A stretch of 41,980 nt of DNA from an uncultured bacterium (GTDB lineage: Bacteria > Bacteroidota > Bacteroidia > Chitinophagales > Chitinophagaceae). The DNA lies in the NCBI GenBank assembly GCA_903834825.1, contig CAILKQ010000033.1, positions 1 to 41,980 of the forward strand, given 5' to 3'. The notes beneath the pieces were generated by a model. The model was not told where the DNA came from, did not search any database, and saw only the letters and a list, made by a program, of their open reading frames with translations. This document shows, one piece after another, positions 15,514 to 24,963 of the stretch. Made by a program: the position numbers and the translations under genes. Position 1 is the stretch's first letter. The number at the start of each line of letters is the position of its first letter.

Positions 15514-18303
15514 ATGAGGGTTATTTATAAAATTACTTTATCAATAATTTTTCTCTTTCACCTTTCCATTTCAATGTATGGCCAACGGTTCGGGGCCAAC
15601 CCTTCATCGGTGAAATGGAAAAAAATCAGGGGAACTGCTGCCGATATTGTCTTTCCGAATGGATCGGATGCTGATGCATTGCGCGTCAATGCAATTACCC
15701 GGTTATTGGATAAACAGGATTCCGGTAGGTTGGGGAATGCCCGTTTGAGGATACCCATTGTGTTACAAACACTGCCCACCGTTTCAAATGCCTATGTTGG
15801 ATTAGGTCCTTGGAGGAGTGAGTTCTTTTTGTTTCCTCCACAAAATGCCCTAAACCTAGGCTCAACCAGTTGGCTTGATAATTTGAGCGTGCATGAATTC
15901 AGGCACGTGCACCAGTATGCCAATTTCCGGAAGGGTCTTTCAAAATTTGCCTACCTGATTGCAGGCCAGGAAGGACAGGCATTGGCCAATTCTGCATCTG
16001 TTCCTGACTGGTTTTTTGAGGGCGATGCTGTGTATACCGAAACAAAATACCTCAGCCAAGGACGGGGCAGGCTTCCCGGTTTTTATGATCCATTCCGCAG
16101 TCTTTGGACGGCCAACAAGCAATATGGTTATCAGAAGCTGAGAAGTGGCTCAATGAAAGACCTGGTCCCCAACCATTATGCATTGGGTTATCTGTTGGTT
16201 GCCTATGGATATGGCAGACAGGGGGATGGCTTTTGGGCCAGGGTTACGGACGATGCAGCCAGGTTCAAGGGGCTGTTTTATCCACTCCAGTCTGCCATCA
16301 AAAAGCAGACTGGCCTCCAATTCAATGCGTTTGTACGCCGTGCTATAGATTCTTTTCGGTTGAATATTCCAGTTGAGGTTAGTCAATATAATGTGCAGAT
16401 GATCAATAAGTTAGATACAAAAAAAGTAGTCGATCATCATTTCCCCATTTTTCTAGGAGGAGATTCTGTCCTTGCCCTGCGCAGGGCATATAACCAATTG
16501 CCTCATTGGGTGATTTTCAGCAAGGGTAAAGCATCAAGATTGAACGTCAAGAATATTGGCGCGGATGATTATTATACCTATAAAGGGGGCAATGTTGTTT
16601 ATGCTGCGTATTCACCTGATCCCAGGTGGCAATGGAAAGAAAGCAGTGATATCATCCTGTACAATATTTACGACCGATCGGAGCAGCGGGTTACCAAGGG
16701 CAAAAGGTATTTTTCTCCGGATCTTTCCAATGATGGGCAGCAGTTGATTGCAGTGGATGTTGCACCGGGGGGTAAAACCAGCCTCGATTTGATCAATCGG
16801 GAAACGGGTGAAAGGATGAAAAGATTTGAAAATAGTTCTGGTATTTACTTTAGCTATCCTGTTTTTAATCATTCAGATTCAATTGTTTATGTTATTGGAA
16901 GAAAAGACAATGGGGTATCAGCCTTGTTGCGATTGGATATAACCAGCGGCTCCTTTTCAGAAGTTTTGCCATACACCAATGCACCGATGTCTTTTCTTCG
17001 AAACAGGGGTAATAAGCTGGTGTTTACGGTTTCTCAGGGGCAGACCAACCAGTTTTGGGAGCATGATATGGTGTCTGGTAAAACCGGCGTCTTGGCAGTT
17101 GGAATTACCGGAGCCTATGCTGGAGACATCCATGAAGAGGGCAAAAAAATTGTTTACAGCAGTCCTTCAGCGGAAGGTGAGCAGGTGTTTAGTGCTGATT
17201 ATCGCTTTACCGAGGCCCATATCAATCCTTTGAAACCCGAAAGTGAAATGGATTTGATGACTGGCGTCAACGTTTCCAATGATCCAATAACCGATTACAA
17301 AAAGGCTGAAGGGCTGTTCCGAATCCATTCCTGGAGGCCTTTTTATGAACAGCCCGAATGGAGCTTTACGCTCTATGGGCAGAACCTGCTCAATACAATG
17401 GTTTCCTCCTACGAATACCTTTACAATGAAAATGAGGGATCTCACCGGGTGGGGGTAAACTTGGCCTATGGGGGGCTCTATCCATGGATTACAGGAGGAA
17501 CCAATTATACCATCGACAGAACCTACAAGGACAGCAGTCGGTTGATTCGCTGGAATGAATGGACAGGAAATGTTGGTTTGAGGTTACCCCTGAATTTCAC
17601 TGCTGGAAAGGTGTACAAGCAGCTCGACCTTTCTACAAGAGTACATGCCGTATCAGTTGACTATGATAATAAAAATACTGTTTCACTCAAGGACAGGTTC
17701 ATTCCCTATCTGCAGCACCAAATCAGTTGGTCCATGCAAACCCAACAGGCTGTCCAGCATATTTATCCAAAATTTGCTTTTGTAACCCGATTGCAAAGCA
17801 GGATGGCCATTGGCAATACCAGTGCCAACCAGTTGTATTGGGGCTCACAACTGTATTTACCAGGGGTTGGTCGCAACCATTCACTGGTATTGGGTTTCAA
17901 TTACCAGATGCGGGACACGCTAAGACAGTATTCATTTTCTAATGGCTTTGCCATGGCCAGGGGATATGAAGCCATCGATTATCCCCGCATGTGGCGAACA
18001 TCCTTCAATTACCATATGCCATTGCTCTATCCCGATCTCGGCGTTGGCAACATTGTCTATTTTTTGAGGGTCAGGAGCAATTTCTTTTATGACGACATGC
18101 ACCTGAAGAGTTTGAGAACAGGAAAGGTCATCAACTTCAGGAGTACAGGAACGGAGATTTACTTTGATACCAAATGGTGGAACCAGCAGAATGTGACCTT
18201 CGGACTGCGCTACAGCAGGTTATTGGATACAAAACTGTTTGTAAAACCTCCGAATCCAAACCGCTGGGAATTCATCATGCCCATCAATTTGCTTTCCAAC
18301 TAA
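15514..18303 (+). CDS. Secreted HExxH metallopeptidase-like / TolB-like propeller / C-terminal beta-barrel-like protein
   Basis: The protein (929 residues) opens with a signal peptide (MRVIYKITLSIIFLFHLSISMYGQ). At 127-131 lies HEFRH, a HExxH zinc motif, and WFFEGDAVYTE places a third ligand candidate at Glu169, the pattern of gluzincin or peptidase-MA-like enzymes. From about 300 to 600 the sequence has repeated strands with Ser/Asp-rich turns (YFSPDLSNDGQQLIAVD, YFSYPVFNHSDSIVYV), like TolB/PD40 propeller blades. The last 300 residues alternate hydrophobic and aromatic positions (VGVNLAYGGLYPWITGGTNY) and may form an outer-membrane beta-barrel. The domain order is inferred by eye; the peptidase motif is certain, the barrel less so. 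It is convergent with the TonB-dependent receptor, overlapping it by 4 nt. An AT-rich 157-nt region lies upstream. Confidence 0.8.
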   Translation: MRVIYKITLSIIFLFHLSISMYGQRFGANPSSVKWKKIRGTAADIVFPNGSDADALRVNAITRLLDKQDSGRLGNARLRIPIVLQTLPTVSNAYVGLGPWRSEFFLFPPQNALNLGSTSWLDNLSVHEFRHVHQYANFRKGLSKFAYLIAGQEGQALANSASVPDWFFEGDAVYTETKYLSQGRGRLPGFYDPFRSLWTANKQYGYQKLRSGSMKDLVPNHYALGYLLVAYGYGRQGDGFWARVTDDAARFKGLFYPLQSAIKKQTGLQFNAFVRRAIDSFRLNIPVEVSQYNVQMINKLDTKKVVDHHFPIFLGGDSVLALRRAYNQLPHWVIFSKGKASRLNVKNIGADDYYTYKGGNVVYAAYSPDPRWQWKESSDIILYNIYDRSEQRVTKGKRYFSPDLSNDGQQLIAVDVAPGGKTSLDLINRETGERMKRFENSSGIYFSYPVFNHSDSIVYVIGRKDNGVSALLRLDITSGSFSEVLPYTNAPMSFLRNRGNKLVFTVSQGQTNQFWEHDMVSGKTGVLAVGITGAYAGDIHEEGKKIVYSSPSAEGEQVFSADYRFTEAHINPLKPESEMDLMTGVNVSNDPITDYKKAEGLFRIHSWRPFYEQPEWSFTLYGQNLLNTMVSSYEYLYNENEGSHRVGVNLAYGGLYPWITGGTNYTIDRTYKDSSRLIRWNEWTGNVGLRLPLNFTAGKVYKQLDLSTRVHAVSVDYDNKNTVSLKDRFIPYLQHQISWSMQTQQAVQHIYPKFAFVTRLQSRMAIGNTSANQLYWGSQLYLPGVGRNHSLVLGFNYQMRDTLRQYSFSNGFAMARGYEAIDYPRMWRTSFNYHMPLLYPDLGVGNIVYFLRVRSNFFYDDMHLKSLRTGKVINFRSTGTEIYFDTKWWNQQNVTFGLRYSRLLDTKLFVKPPNPNRWEFIMPINLLSN

Positions 18304-20747
18304 AACTCAACAATGAAGCCAAAACTCGGGGTGGAGAAGGCATCACTGTTTTCCAATAGCAAGGGTATGGCATTGCTGCCATCCATCCGGATTGGATTTC
18401 CATCAGTGGTTGCGAATCCTGCGGTGCCATTTCTTTTGAAAGTGTATTGTGCAGCACCCGGGGTTTTGGCCACATACCAGTTGGTGACATCAAGGTAAAG
18501 GTCGAGGGTAAAGCGATTGAAATTCCATTTTTTATCGATCCTCACGTCGCTGGCATGGAAGGCATCCAACCTGAGAGAATTGTAGTTCTTGTTGTCAAGT
18601 ATACCTGTTCCCTGAGTGAGGTAATTCAAGCGGGAAGCGGTCATGTCAAAAGGGGTATTAGGAGCGGCACCCTGGTACCTGAATTTCAGGCCAAGTTCCC
18701 AGTTCCTTTTGAACTTATACCCCCAAGTAAGGCTGACCAAATGGCGGTTGTCCCAGCTGGCAGGGATGTATTCTGCCTTTTGGTTGGTAAACGTTGAGTG
18801 GTAGAAAGTATAGCTCAGGATACCAAAGAAACGCTTGGTCAATTTCTTTTGTGCCAGGAATTCAATGCCATAGGCCTTTCCTTTTCCAGCCTGGCTGATG
18901 GGCTCATTGCCGATGCTGCCAAACTCTGTCCCCTTGTTGGCGAGGCTTACACCATCCAATAAACTGATGGGATAATTTGAATATCCTTTGTAAAATCCTT
19001 CCAGCGTGAACCGGAGGGAACTGCTGGGCAGGTGTTCAATGCCAGCAACATAATGGTTGCTGCTGATGTATTTACCAGGATTTGAATTGACGGCTAGCAT
19101 TGGATTGCTATAGGCAAGTTGGGTGTAGGCAGGAAGCTTGTGGTATCGGCCAATGCTGGCATTCAGGTTGGTCTTGCTTGTGGCTGCATAGCTGAAGGAA
19201 AGGCGAGGGGAGAATTGTTTGAAAGGGTTGGCCTCGCTGTTGCCCAGGGAATTTCCATCGATGCGGGTTCCCAGGCTGATGGCCATTCTTTCGTTCATGA
19301 TTCTTTTGCTCAGCTGCACAAATGCACCATATTTAAGAAAGTCTACCTTGTTCACGCTGTTGACGATCACTGCTGGTTGGATGATGGCTCCGGCAGTATT
19401 TTTGACTGCTTTTCTGTAAACATTGAAATAACTATTATCAAAATCAACATACTGTGCTGATGCACCGTAGCTTAGTTTGAGTCCATTGACGGTTGTACTG
19501 GCATCAAAACGGAGCTTGTTTTCCGTTTCAGTACTGTTGGTCATCAGGGTTCTCGTGGCGTCACTGGGGTTGTCGTTGTCTTCGTATTTATCCGCCTGGT
19601 TGTTCAGGGAATTCCTGCTCAATGCCAGGTTCCAGAATCCATTTGCGGTGAGTTTTTTAAGGCTGGCCCCAACGGTATAGTTCCATTGGTTGATCATGGG
19701 GTTGGAGTTGATGACATACAATTTTTCGTCGCTGGCTTCTTTTGGAGCTGCAAATTTAAATTCATCGATAGCGCCTATGCCCATGAAGCTGAGGGTTGTC
19801 TTTTCGTTAATCCTTGTGGTTGTTTTGAATTGATAATCCCAGTAATTGGGCCTGATGGGAAGGTCAATGGCTTCAAACAACAGCTGAAGGTAACTCCTTC
19901 GGATGGAGGCCAGGTAAGTCGTTTTTTTAGACAAAGGCCCATCCAGGGTAATGGCCAGCTCGGTGGCACTGAGGATGACATTTCCCTGGGTTTTGTAACT
20001 GTTGCCGGATTTTTGCTTGAATTGAAGTACACTGCTGAGGGCATTGTCATACCGGGCATCAAACGCACTGGTATTCATCTTTACCTCTTCGATAAAGTTG
20101 GCATTGAGAATGCCTTGAGGCCCACCTCCACTTCCTTGTGTACCAAAATGATTGATGACAGGGATTTCAATGCCGTCCAGGTAGTATACATTTTCACTGG
20201 GTGCACCACCTCGGATGATGATATCGTTCCTGAAACCGCCACCGCCAACGCCTCCGCCAACACCAGGAAGGGACTGGATTACCTTGCTGATATCAAAGTT
20301 CCCACCGGGGTTTCTCTTGATTTCTTCGGTGGTCATGCGTTGAACACTCAGTGGGGATTCGAGACTGGTGGCTTTGGCGGAATTTCTTCTGTTCGTAATG
20401 ACAATCTCATCCAGCTTTTTTGCAGCCATCTCCAATTCAACGGAAATCGTGGTTTCATTCCCGGAGGTTAAAACCACATTGTTGATGGTTTTGGCATTGT
20501 AGTTGAGGATGCTAAAACTGATATTGTACGAGCCAGGGGTGATATTGGTGATCCTGAAAAAACCGGTGGTATCAGTGGTTGTCCCTTTACTGGTGGATTC
20601 CAATTTTACGGATATTCCAGGAATGGGCTTCAGGGTATTTTTATCGATAACATATCCACTGATGCGTGCCTGTGGGGTATTTTGTGCTTTTAATGCATCA
20701 ATGAAAAAAAATAAAAGGGAAAGAACAAAGAAGAGTTTGAATTTCAT
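18300..20747 (-). CDS. TonB-dependent outer-membrane receptor with carboxypeptidase-regulatory-like N-terminal domain
   Basis: Signal peptide at 1-21 (ending LKAQ), then a carboxypeptidase-D-regulatory-like domain (ISGYVIDKNTLKPIPGISVKLEST) at about 30-110, the plug domain with ESPLSVQRMTTEEIKRNPGG and NDIIIRGGAPSENVYYLDGIEIPV, and a 22-strand-type barrel up to the closing phenylalanine (FGFIVEF), the usual outer-membrane signature. At 815 residues it is a typical non-SusC TonB receptor. No SusD gene follows, so uptake of a siderophore, cofactor or oligopeptide is as likely as glycan uptake. Upstream lies a promoter-like motif with two perfect inverted repeats. The gene is convergent with the peptidase-barrel gene and overlaps it by 4 nt. 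Confidence 0.93.
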   Translation of the reverse strand: MKFKLFFVLSLLFFFIDALKAQNTPQARISGYVIDKNTLKPIPGISVKLESTSKGTTTDTTGFFRITNITPGSYNISFSILNYNAKTINNVVLTSGNETTISVELEMAAKKLDEIVITNRRNSAKATSLESPLSVQRMTTEEIKRNPGGNFDISKVIQSLPGVGGGVGGGGFRNDIIIRGGAPSENVYYLDGIEIPVINHFGTQGSGGGPQGILNANFIEEVKMNTSAFDARYDNALSSVLQFKQKSGNSYKTQGNVILSATELAITLDGPLSKKTTYLASIRRSYLQLLFEAIDLPIRPNYWDYQFKTTTRINEKTTLSFMGIGAIDEFKFAAPKEASDEKLYVINSNPMINQWNYTVGASLKKLTANGFWNLALSRNSLNNQADKYEDNDNPSDATRTLMTNSTETENKLRFDASTTVNGLKLSYGASAQYVDFDNSYFNVYRKAVKNTAGAIIQPAVIVNSVNKVDFLKYGAFVQLSKRIMNERMAISLGTRIDGNSLGNSEANPFKQFSPRLSFSYAATSKTNLNASIGRYHKLPAYTQLAYSNPMLAVNSNPGKYISSNHYVAGIEHLPSSSLRFTLEGFYKGYSNYPISLLDGVSLANKGTEFGSIGNEPISQAGKGKAYGIEFLAQKKLTKRFFGILSYTFYHSTFTNQKAEYIPASWDNRHLVSLTWGYKFKRNWELGLKFRYQGAAPNTPFDMTASRLNYLTQGTGILDNKNYNSLRLDAFHASDVRIDKKWNFNRFTLDLYLDVTNWYVAKTPGAAQYTFKRNGTAGFATTDGNPIRMDGSNAIPLLLENSDAFSTPSFGFIVEF

Positions 20748-20773
20748 GTAAGTTGTTAATGGTCTAAAAACAA

Positions 20774-20796
20774 AACCATCTTTTGGAAAGATGGTT
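20774..20796 (-). promoter_or_regulatory. Perfect hairpin in the leader of the TonB receptor (terminator-like)
   Basis: AACCATCTTT pairs perfectly with AAAGATGGTT across a 3-nt loop. On the minus strand it is followed by TTGTTTTTAG and lies 27 nt before the receptor start codon, so it resembles an intrinsic terminator inside the 5' leader. On the plus strand a T-run also follows. It may attenuate receptor expression or simply block opposing transcripts. Confidence 0.6.
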
Positions 20797-20806
20797 CAGT
20801 TTTTGG

Positions 20807-20830
20807 TTGATATTTTTAACAAAATATCAA
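20807..20830. repeat. Perfect 10-bp inverted repeat upstream of the TonB receptor (operator candidate)
   Basis: TTGATATTTT and AAAATATCAA are exact reverse complements separated by 4 nt. The repeat overlaps the predicted -7 element and start point on the minus strand, a position typical of a repressor site. No regulator gene is adjacent, so the binding protein is unknown. Confidence 0.55.
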
Positions 20831-20835
20831 AAATA
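20828..20835 (-). promoter_or_regulatory. Candidate -7 element for the TonB receptor
   Basis: On the minus strand TATTTTTG fits TAnnTTTG. It is about 80 nt from the start codon, so the leader would carry the 20774-20796 hairpin. No clear -33 TTG was seen. Confidence 0.45.
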
Positions 20836-20955
20836 TGACGCTCTTAAAAATTGGTTGAACTAGGGATGTACTCAAATAACATTGAATAGAAACTACATTC
20901 CCCCCTTTTCCCCATATGTTATTGCTTAATCATAGCATAAATCGAAGAATTTATT

Positions 20956-20985
20956 TTGAATCAATCAATTTGATATCTATATTTG
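20956..20985 (+). promoter_or_regulatory. Promoter of tRNA-Val(TAC)
   Basis: A TTG element (20956-20958), 19 nt spacer and TATATTTG (20978-20985) match the Bacteroidota sigma-A consensus TTG-N17-23-TAnnTTTG. The motif ends 10 nt before the first tRNA base. Confidence 0.75.
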
Positions 20986-20995
20986 CAACCCATTT

Positions 20996-21070
20996 GGGAG
21001 TTTAGCTCAGCTGGTTTAGAGCATCTGCCTTACAAGCAGAGGGTCGGCGGTTCGATCCCGTCAACTCCCA
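20996..21070 (+). tRNA. tRNA-Val(TAC)
   Basis: A complete cloverleaf can be folded: acceptor GGGAGTT with AACTCCC, D-arm with TAGCTCAGCTGG, anticodon loop CTTACAA with anticodon TAC (valine), and T-loop TTCGATC. The discriminator base is A. CCA is not encoded, as the sequence continues CAGG. It is followed by a strong terminator. Confidence 0.96.
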
Positions 21071-21080
21071 CAGGAATAAT

Positions 21081-21111
21081 AAAAAAGGGTTACACATTGT
21101 AACCCTTTTTT
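21081..21111. terminator. Bidirectional terminator between tRNA-Val and the DUF1080 gene
   Basis: AAAAAAGGGTTACA pairs perfectly with TGTAACCCTTTTTT across a 3-nt loop, giving a GC-containing stem with T-runs in both directions. It can end the tRNA transcript on the plus strand and the nine-gene sugar operon on the minus strand. Confidence 0.9.
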
Positions 21112-21113
21112 GT

Positions 21114-21827
21114 TTAGTTGACTTTGACTTCTTTGAGATAGATGTCTTTATATTCCACTTTCATTTTCGCCATCACATGCACCTGAAGTCCTATCAGGCC
21201 CGTGAACTTTCGTTTGACCAGATCCTCATCAGTTGTTTCACTCATCAATACACCATTGATATAATGCATGAGATGGTTGCCTTTGGCAATGATGTGGATT
21301 TCGTTCCAATCGTCCACCTTTATTTTTGCTTTCAACTCATCTGATTTACCAACAGATCCGGTGATGGTAGGCTTCTGTCCATCCTTCAACACGGATTGTT
21401 CACCCCGCATGGCCAGAAATCCACGACCACGTTCTTCGTAGTTCTGTCCTGTGTAGCGGTTGGCGCCATCAATATCAGCCTGGTATCCTTTCAAGGCAAA
21501 TGGCAGATTGTCTAAGGCCTCGCTGCGGTATTGCACGCCACTGTTGCCTTCCGGACTGATGCGGTAGGATGCCTTGAATTCAAAATTTTCAGGAATAGTT
21601 CCACGGTAGATCATGAAAGTATTGGTCTTAAGCGGTTTCTCTTTGGTTACTTCACCGACAAAGCACCCGTTCTCAATGCGCCAATGGGAAGTATCTGCCT
21701 CCCAGTTTTTCATGTTCTTTCCATTGAAAATTTTCTTGAAACCATCTTTTTGCTGTGCTTCTGAGACAAAAGTTGAACCCATGAAACAGAGCAGAAAAAG
21801 AATATTGAGGCGATTGTATTTAATCAT
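21114..21827 (-). CDS. DUF1080 (3-keto-disaccharide hydrolase) family secreted protein
   Basis: The 237-residue protein starts with a signal peptide (LLFLLCFMGSTFVSEAQQ) and then has the DUF1080 jelly-roll pattern: FKKIFNGKNMKNWEAD, WRIENGCFVGE, FEFKASYRISPEGNSGVQYRS, and the late GLIGLQVH. The family is annotated as 3-keto-disaccharide or 3-keto-glucoside hydrolase, acting on sugars oxidised at C3. It would act in the periplasm or outside the cell. It is the last gene of the operon, 42 nt after the Gfo/Idh/MocA gene, and is followed by a terminator. Its partners (oxidoreductase and TIM-barrel isomerases) fit a 3-keto-glycoside pathway. Confidence 0.92.
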   Translation of the reverse strand: MIKYNRLNILFLLCFMGSTFVSEAQQKDGFKKIFNGKNMKNWEADTSHWRIENGCFVGEVTKEKPLKTNTFMIYRGTIPENFEFKASYRISPEGNSGVQYRSEALDNLPFALKGYQADIDGANRYTGQNYEERGRGFLAMRGEQSVLKDGQKPTITGSVGKSDELKAKIKVDDWNEIHIIAKGNHLMHYINGVLMSETTDEDLVKRKFTGLIGLQVHVMAKMKVEYKDIYLKEVKVN

Positions 21828-21869
21828 GAAAGAAGATTGATGCTTGATTGTTATTGGTTATTGCAGACA

Positions 21870-23012
21870 CTAACAGGTTTTCCAACTGCGGGTAGCAGCA
21901 GAATCCAGGACGGCTTGACAAACTTTCTGGGTTTCGAGGGCTTCCTTGAAAGTAGGGGAGCAAGGCTCGCCAGTTTCAAGGCTCTTCAGGAAATCAGCCA
22001 CTTGGTGTACAAAAGAATGTTCGTATCCAATGCCAAGACCCGGTACCCACCATTTGTTCATGTAGGGTTGTTCGCCATCGGTTACATGGATCGAGCGCCA
22101 TCCCCTGAGGTTGGACTCATCACCATTGTCAAAAAATTCCAGGCGGTTCAAATCATGAAGATCCCAACGGATGGAGGCATTGGCGCCATTGATTTCAAAC
22201 GTATACAGCGCCTTGTGTCCTCTTGCATAGCGCGTAGATTCGAAAAGGCCCAGGGATCCATTGTTGAACTTGCAGAAGAAAGAACAGGCGTCGTCAATGT
22301 GCACTTGCTCTACTTTTCCTGTCAACTGGTGCATGCGTTCCTTGACAAAAGTTTCCGTCATGCCTGATACTTCCTTGATGCCACCATTGAGCCAGATGGC
22401 CGTGTCTACGCAATGGGAGAGTAGATCACCGACCACACCAGAGCCTGCTACAGCGGCATCCATGCGCCAAAGGGCTTCTCCACCCTGGGGCAGGTTTTCA
22501 TTGATGGTCCAGTCTTGCAGGAAATTGGCGCGGTAATGATAGATTCTACCCAGTTTCCCGGATTCAATGATGTTCTTGGCCAAGGTAACAGCAGGGATTC
22601 TCCTGTAATTGTACCAGACCGTATTTTTAACACCTGCTGCCTCAATGGCATCCACCATCACCTGGGATTCTTCAAGGTTCCTGGCCAATGGTTTTTCACA
22701 AAGGATCATCTTGCCGGCCTTCGCGGCTGCGATGGCAATTTCAGCATGGGTGTCATTGGGTGTGCAGATATCCACTGCATCGATATCATTCCTTTCGATC
22801 AGCTTTCTCCAATCGGTTTCTGTGCTCTCATATCCCCACTGTTCAGCAAATGCTTTCAGTTTGGTTTCGTTGCGAAAACAAACTGCTTTGAGTACAGGAG
22901 TGAATTCCAGGTCAGGAAAAAAATTGCGGATGCGGTTGTATCCATTAGAGTGGGTTCTTCCCATGAATCCTCCACCGATCAACCCAATATTGAGTGTCTT
23001 TTTTGTTGCCAT
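21870..23012 (-). CDS. Gfo/Idh/MocA-family NAD(P)-dependent oxidoreductase
   Basis: The track start at 23021 is a TTG; the ATG at 23012 ([10 protein letters not shown]) gives 380 residues. The Rossmann motif [16 protein letters not shown] is at the start, ICEKPLARN carries the family's catalytic Lys in EKP, and [16 protein letters not shown] has the paired Asp and His of the active site. Members oxidise or reduce sugar hydroxyls (for example C3 of glycosides or inositol). With no signal peptide it is predicted cytoplasmic, although some relatives in such clusters carry Tat signals. It lies 34 nt after the preceding TIM-barrel gene and is likely the enzyme that makes or reduces the 3-keto-sugar. 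Confidence 0.94.
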   Translation of the reverse strand: MATKKTLNIGLIGGGFMGRTHSNGYNRIRNFFPDLEFTPVLKAVCFRNETKLKAFAEQWGYESTETDWRKLIERNDIDAVDICTPNDTHAEIAIAAAKAGKMILCEKPLARNLEESQVMVDAIEAAGVKNTVWYNYRRIPAVTLAKNIIESGKLGRIYHYRANFLQDWTINENLPQGGEALWRMDAAVAGSGVVGDLLSHCVDTAIWLNGGIKEVSGMTETFVKERMHQLTGKVEQVHIDDACSFFCKFNNGSLGLFESTRYARGHKALYTFEINGANASIRWDLHDLNRLEFFDNGDESNLRGWRSIHVTDGEQPYMNKWWVPGLGIGYEHSFVHQVADFLKSLETGEPCSPTFKEALETQKVCQAVLDSAATRSWKTC

Positions 23013-23046
23013 TGTATACAATTTTTCGTTAGTATTTTATATGTTG

Positions 23047-24081
23047 TTAAGCGCCTGTCCAACCATGGTGGTTCCTTACTTTGATCAAGGCAGCAAGGAT
23101 ATCGTTCCAGGTTTTTTGTTGCATCATGACTTCGTTGGGGAACATGCAGCCATCCCAACAAATGTGTTGAAACGCTTTGGTGAGTTCGCCATTTTCATCG
23201 CGCAGCCAAAAACCTGCATGCTTCGCAATATCGAGCTTTCCATTGGGATCAAGTGCCTGGCAATGTCTTCCAGTTTTGTCGTGAGATCCTGTGCCATGAA
23301 CGGTTCCATCGTTTTGTGCCACATGGAAATCAATGGTCCATGGGCGCAGTGCGCTGGTCAATTTTTTAAGTCCTTCATCCAAAACGGCACCATCGCTCCA
23401 ATCAAAATTTTCAGGAAGGATGCGATCTTGAGGGGCATTGTAGCCGAGCAGGTAGAGCAAGGTATGGGCCATGTCTGCCTGGAACCCAATGTTCGGGCGA
23501 TCAACAGCTTCCAGGGTATCTACCATTGCTTTCCAGCTGTGCATGCCACCCCAACAGATTTCCCCTTCAGCAGCCAGTCGCTCACCATAATCAGCAGCAA
23601 CATCACAGGCCTCCCGAAAAGTTTCTGCAATCAGTTTGGTATTGCCTGCAGGATCCAATGCCCAGGCTTCCGGTTTGCTGGCAGAGTCGATGCGGATGAT
23701 GCCATATGGGCGTACACCAGCGTTGCGGAGTTTTTTGCCAAATTCGCAGGAGCGTTTGACCATATCAACAAATACGGCGCGGTCTTCTTTGCTGCCCATG
23801 GCAGGGCCACCCCAGATGGGAGCCACCAAAGAACCGATGTTGAGGTTGAGTGCGCCTACTTTGTCAGCCAATCTTTTAATCCCATCTTCTGATTCATCGA
23901 TGTTGAAATGGGGTTCAAAAAGGCCGATATCGATGCCGTCAAATTTCACTCCATCCACTTCTGCATTGGCGGTGAAGTCGATCAATGTGTCCAGTGAAAT
24001 AGGGGGTTCTGAATCCGGGCCTTTTCCTACGATGCCAGGCCACGTAGCGTTGTGGAGTTTGGGATAATTGTTTTCAGACAT
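23047..24081 (-). CDS. Sugar phosphate isomerase/epimerase-like TIM-barrel protein (AP endonuclease 2 family)
   Basis: The 344-residue protein reads as a xylose-isomerase-like TIM barrel: [13 protein letters not shown] early, [18 protein letters not shown] in the middle, then [12 protein letters not shown] with a metal-binding Asp/His and [14 protein letters not shown] with a metal-binding His. No signal peptide is seen. Proteins of this family in 3-keto-glycoside clusters perform isomerisation or beta-elimination on oxidised sugars; the exact reaction is not fixed by sequence. It is placed between the second TIM-barrel gene (24 nt before it) and the oxidoreductase gene, so all three probably act on the same intermediate. 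Confidence 0.88.
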   Translation of the reverse strand: MSENNYPKLHNATWPGIVGKGPDSEPPISLDTLIDFTANAEVDGVKFDGIDIGLFEPHFNIDESEDGIKRLADKVGALNLNIGSLVAPIWGGPAMGSKEDRAVFVDMVKRSCEFGKKLRNAGVRPYGIIRIDSASKPEAWALDPAGNTKLIAETFREACDVAADYGERLAAEGEICWGGMHSWKAMVDTLEAVDRPNIGFQADMAHTLLYLLGYNAPQDRILPENFDWSDGAVLDEGLKKLTSALRPWTIDFHVAQNDGTVHGTGSHDKTGRHCQALDPNGKLDIAKHAGFWLRDENGELTKAFQHICWDGCMFPNEVMMQQKTWNDILAALIKVRNHHGWTGA

Positions 24082-24105
24082 ATGGTTGCATTTTTGTTTG
24101 AAGAA

Positions 24106-24957
24106 TTAAAGATTGTGTTTTGCCGCTTGAGCTTTGATAAAGGAAAGCCCATTGATGGCCATGTCCCAGGGGCCTGAGTATTCTCTCCATACATTGATGG
24201 CATTGGCAAAATCCGGATCGTTGCGTGAGAAGGCTTCGATGGTCAGCCATCCGTTGTACTTTATGGCGGCAAGGGCAGCAAAGGTTTCATACCAATGTAC
24301 ATGTCCATCTCCTGGCGTTCCCCGATCATTTTCGCTGATGTGTACATGTTCCAAAACCGGAGCAATGGTAGACAGTGCTTCACTAGCCTTCTTCTCTTCA
24401 ATGTTGGCATGATGGGTATCATACATCGCTTTCACATGAGGATGCTTGGCCTTATCAACAAGGTGTTTGAGCTGCACCATTGTGTTGCAGAGATAACATT
24501 CGAAGCGGTTCAATGCTTCCAGGGCAAGGGTGATACCTGCCTGGGCTGCATGTTCACCAGCCTGGTGCAAGACTTCTGCACACCAGTTGTATTCATCTTC
24601 CTGTGGAGGTTTTTTCGAAAAATGGCCATGGGCAGAATGAAAGGGCCCGCAAAGGATGGTAGATTGCATGTCGTGTGCACGATCGATGCCCCATTTGATG
24701 CGGTCCAGTGCCTTGGCACGAACAGTGGCGGAAGGGTCTACCGGATTGTGCGCTGCATCCACTACAAATACACTGGTGGTTTCCAATCCAATGTTTTGTG
24801 CATGATTGCCAAATCGCTTATAGGCTGCATCATCCGGCGCACCGACAAAACATTCCACACCATCGTAGCCAATGGATTTCAAGCGATCAATGATGGGAAA
24901 TTGTTCGTCCGAGACCACGGCAGACCAAACCAATGTATTGAATCCAATTTTATACAT
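24106..24957 (-). CDS. D-tagatose/D-psicose 3-epimerase-like TIM-barrel protein
   Basis: The 283-residue protein resembles D-tagatose 3-epimerases and hydroxypyruvate-isomerase-like proteins: LALEALNRFECYLCNT (metal Glu in the ALEALNRFE block), MYDTHHANIEEK (Asp and His), VHISENDRGTPGDGHVHW (His), and GWLTIEAFSRNDPDFA (final metal Glu). All four metal ligands are visible. Its role would be epimerisation or isomerisation of a free ketose or keto-sugar in the cytoplasm. It is the gene after ThuA (6 nt gap) and before the other TIM-barrel gene (24 nt gap). Confidence 0.9.
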   Translation of the reverse strand: MYKIGFNTLVWSAVVSDEQFPIIDRLKSIGYDGVECFVGAPDDAAYKRFGNHAQNIGLETTSVFVVDAAHNPVDPSATVRAKALDRIKWGIDRAHDMQSTILCGPFHSAHGHFSKKPPQEDEYNWCAEVLHQAGEHAAQAGITLALEALNRFECYLCNTMVQLKHLVDKAKHPHVKAMYDTHHANIEEKKASEALSTIAPVLEHVHISENDRGTPGDGHVHWYETFAALAAIKYNGWLTIEAFSRNDPDFANAINVWREYSGPWDMAINGLSFIKAQAAKHNL

Positions 24958-24963
24958 GCTGTT

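Noticed and set aside
19686-20471. Plus-strand ORF of 261 residues
   Set aside because: Shadow of the TonB-receptor plug domain coding sequence.
22609-23892. Plus-strand ORF of 427 residues opposite the Gfo/Idh/MocA and TIM-barrel genes
   Set aside because: It is the antisense shadow of two well-supported genes, crosses their junction, and shows no recognisable domain or start signal.
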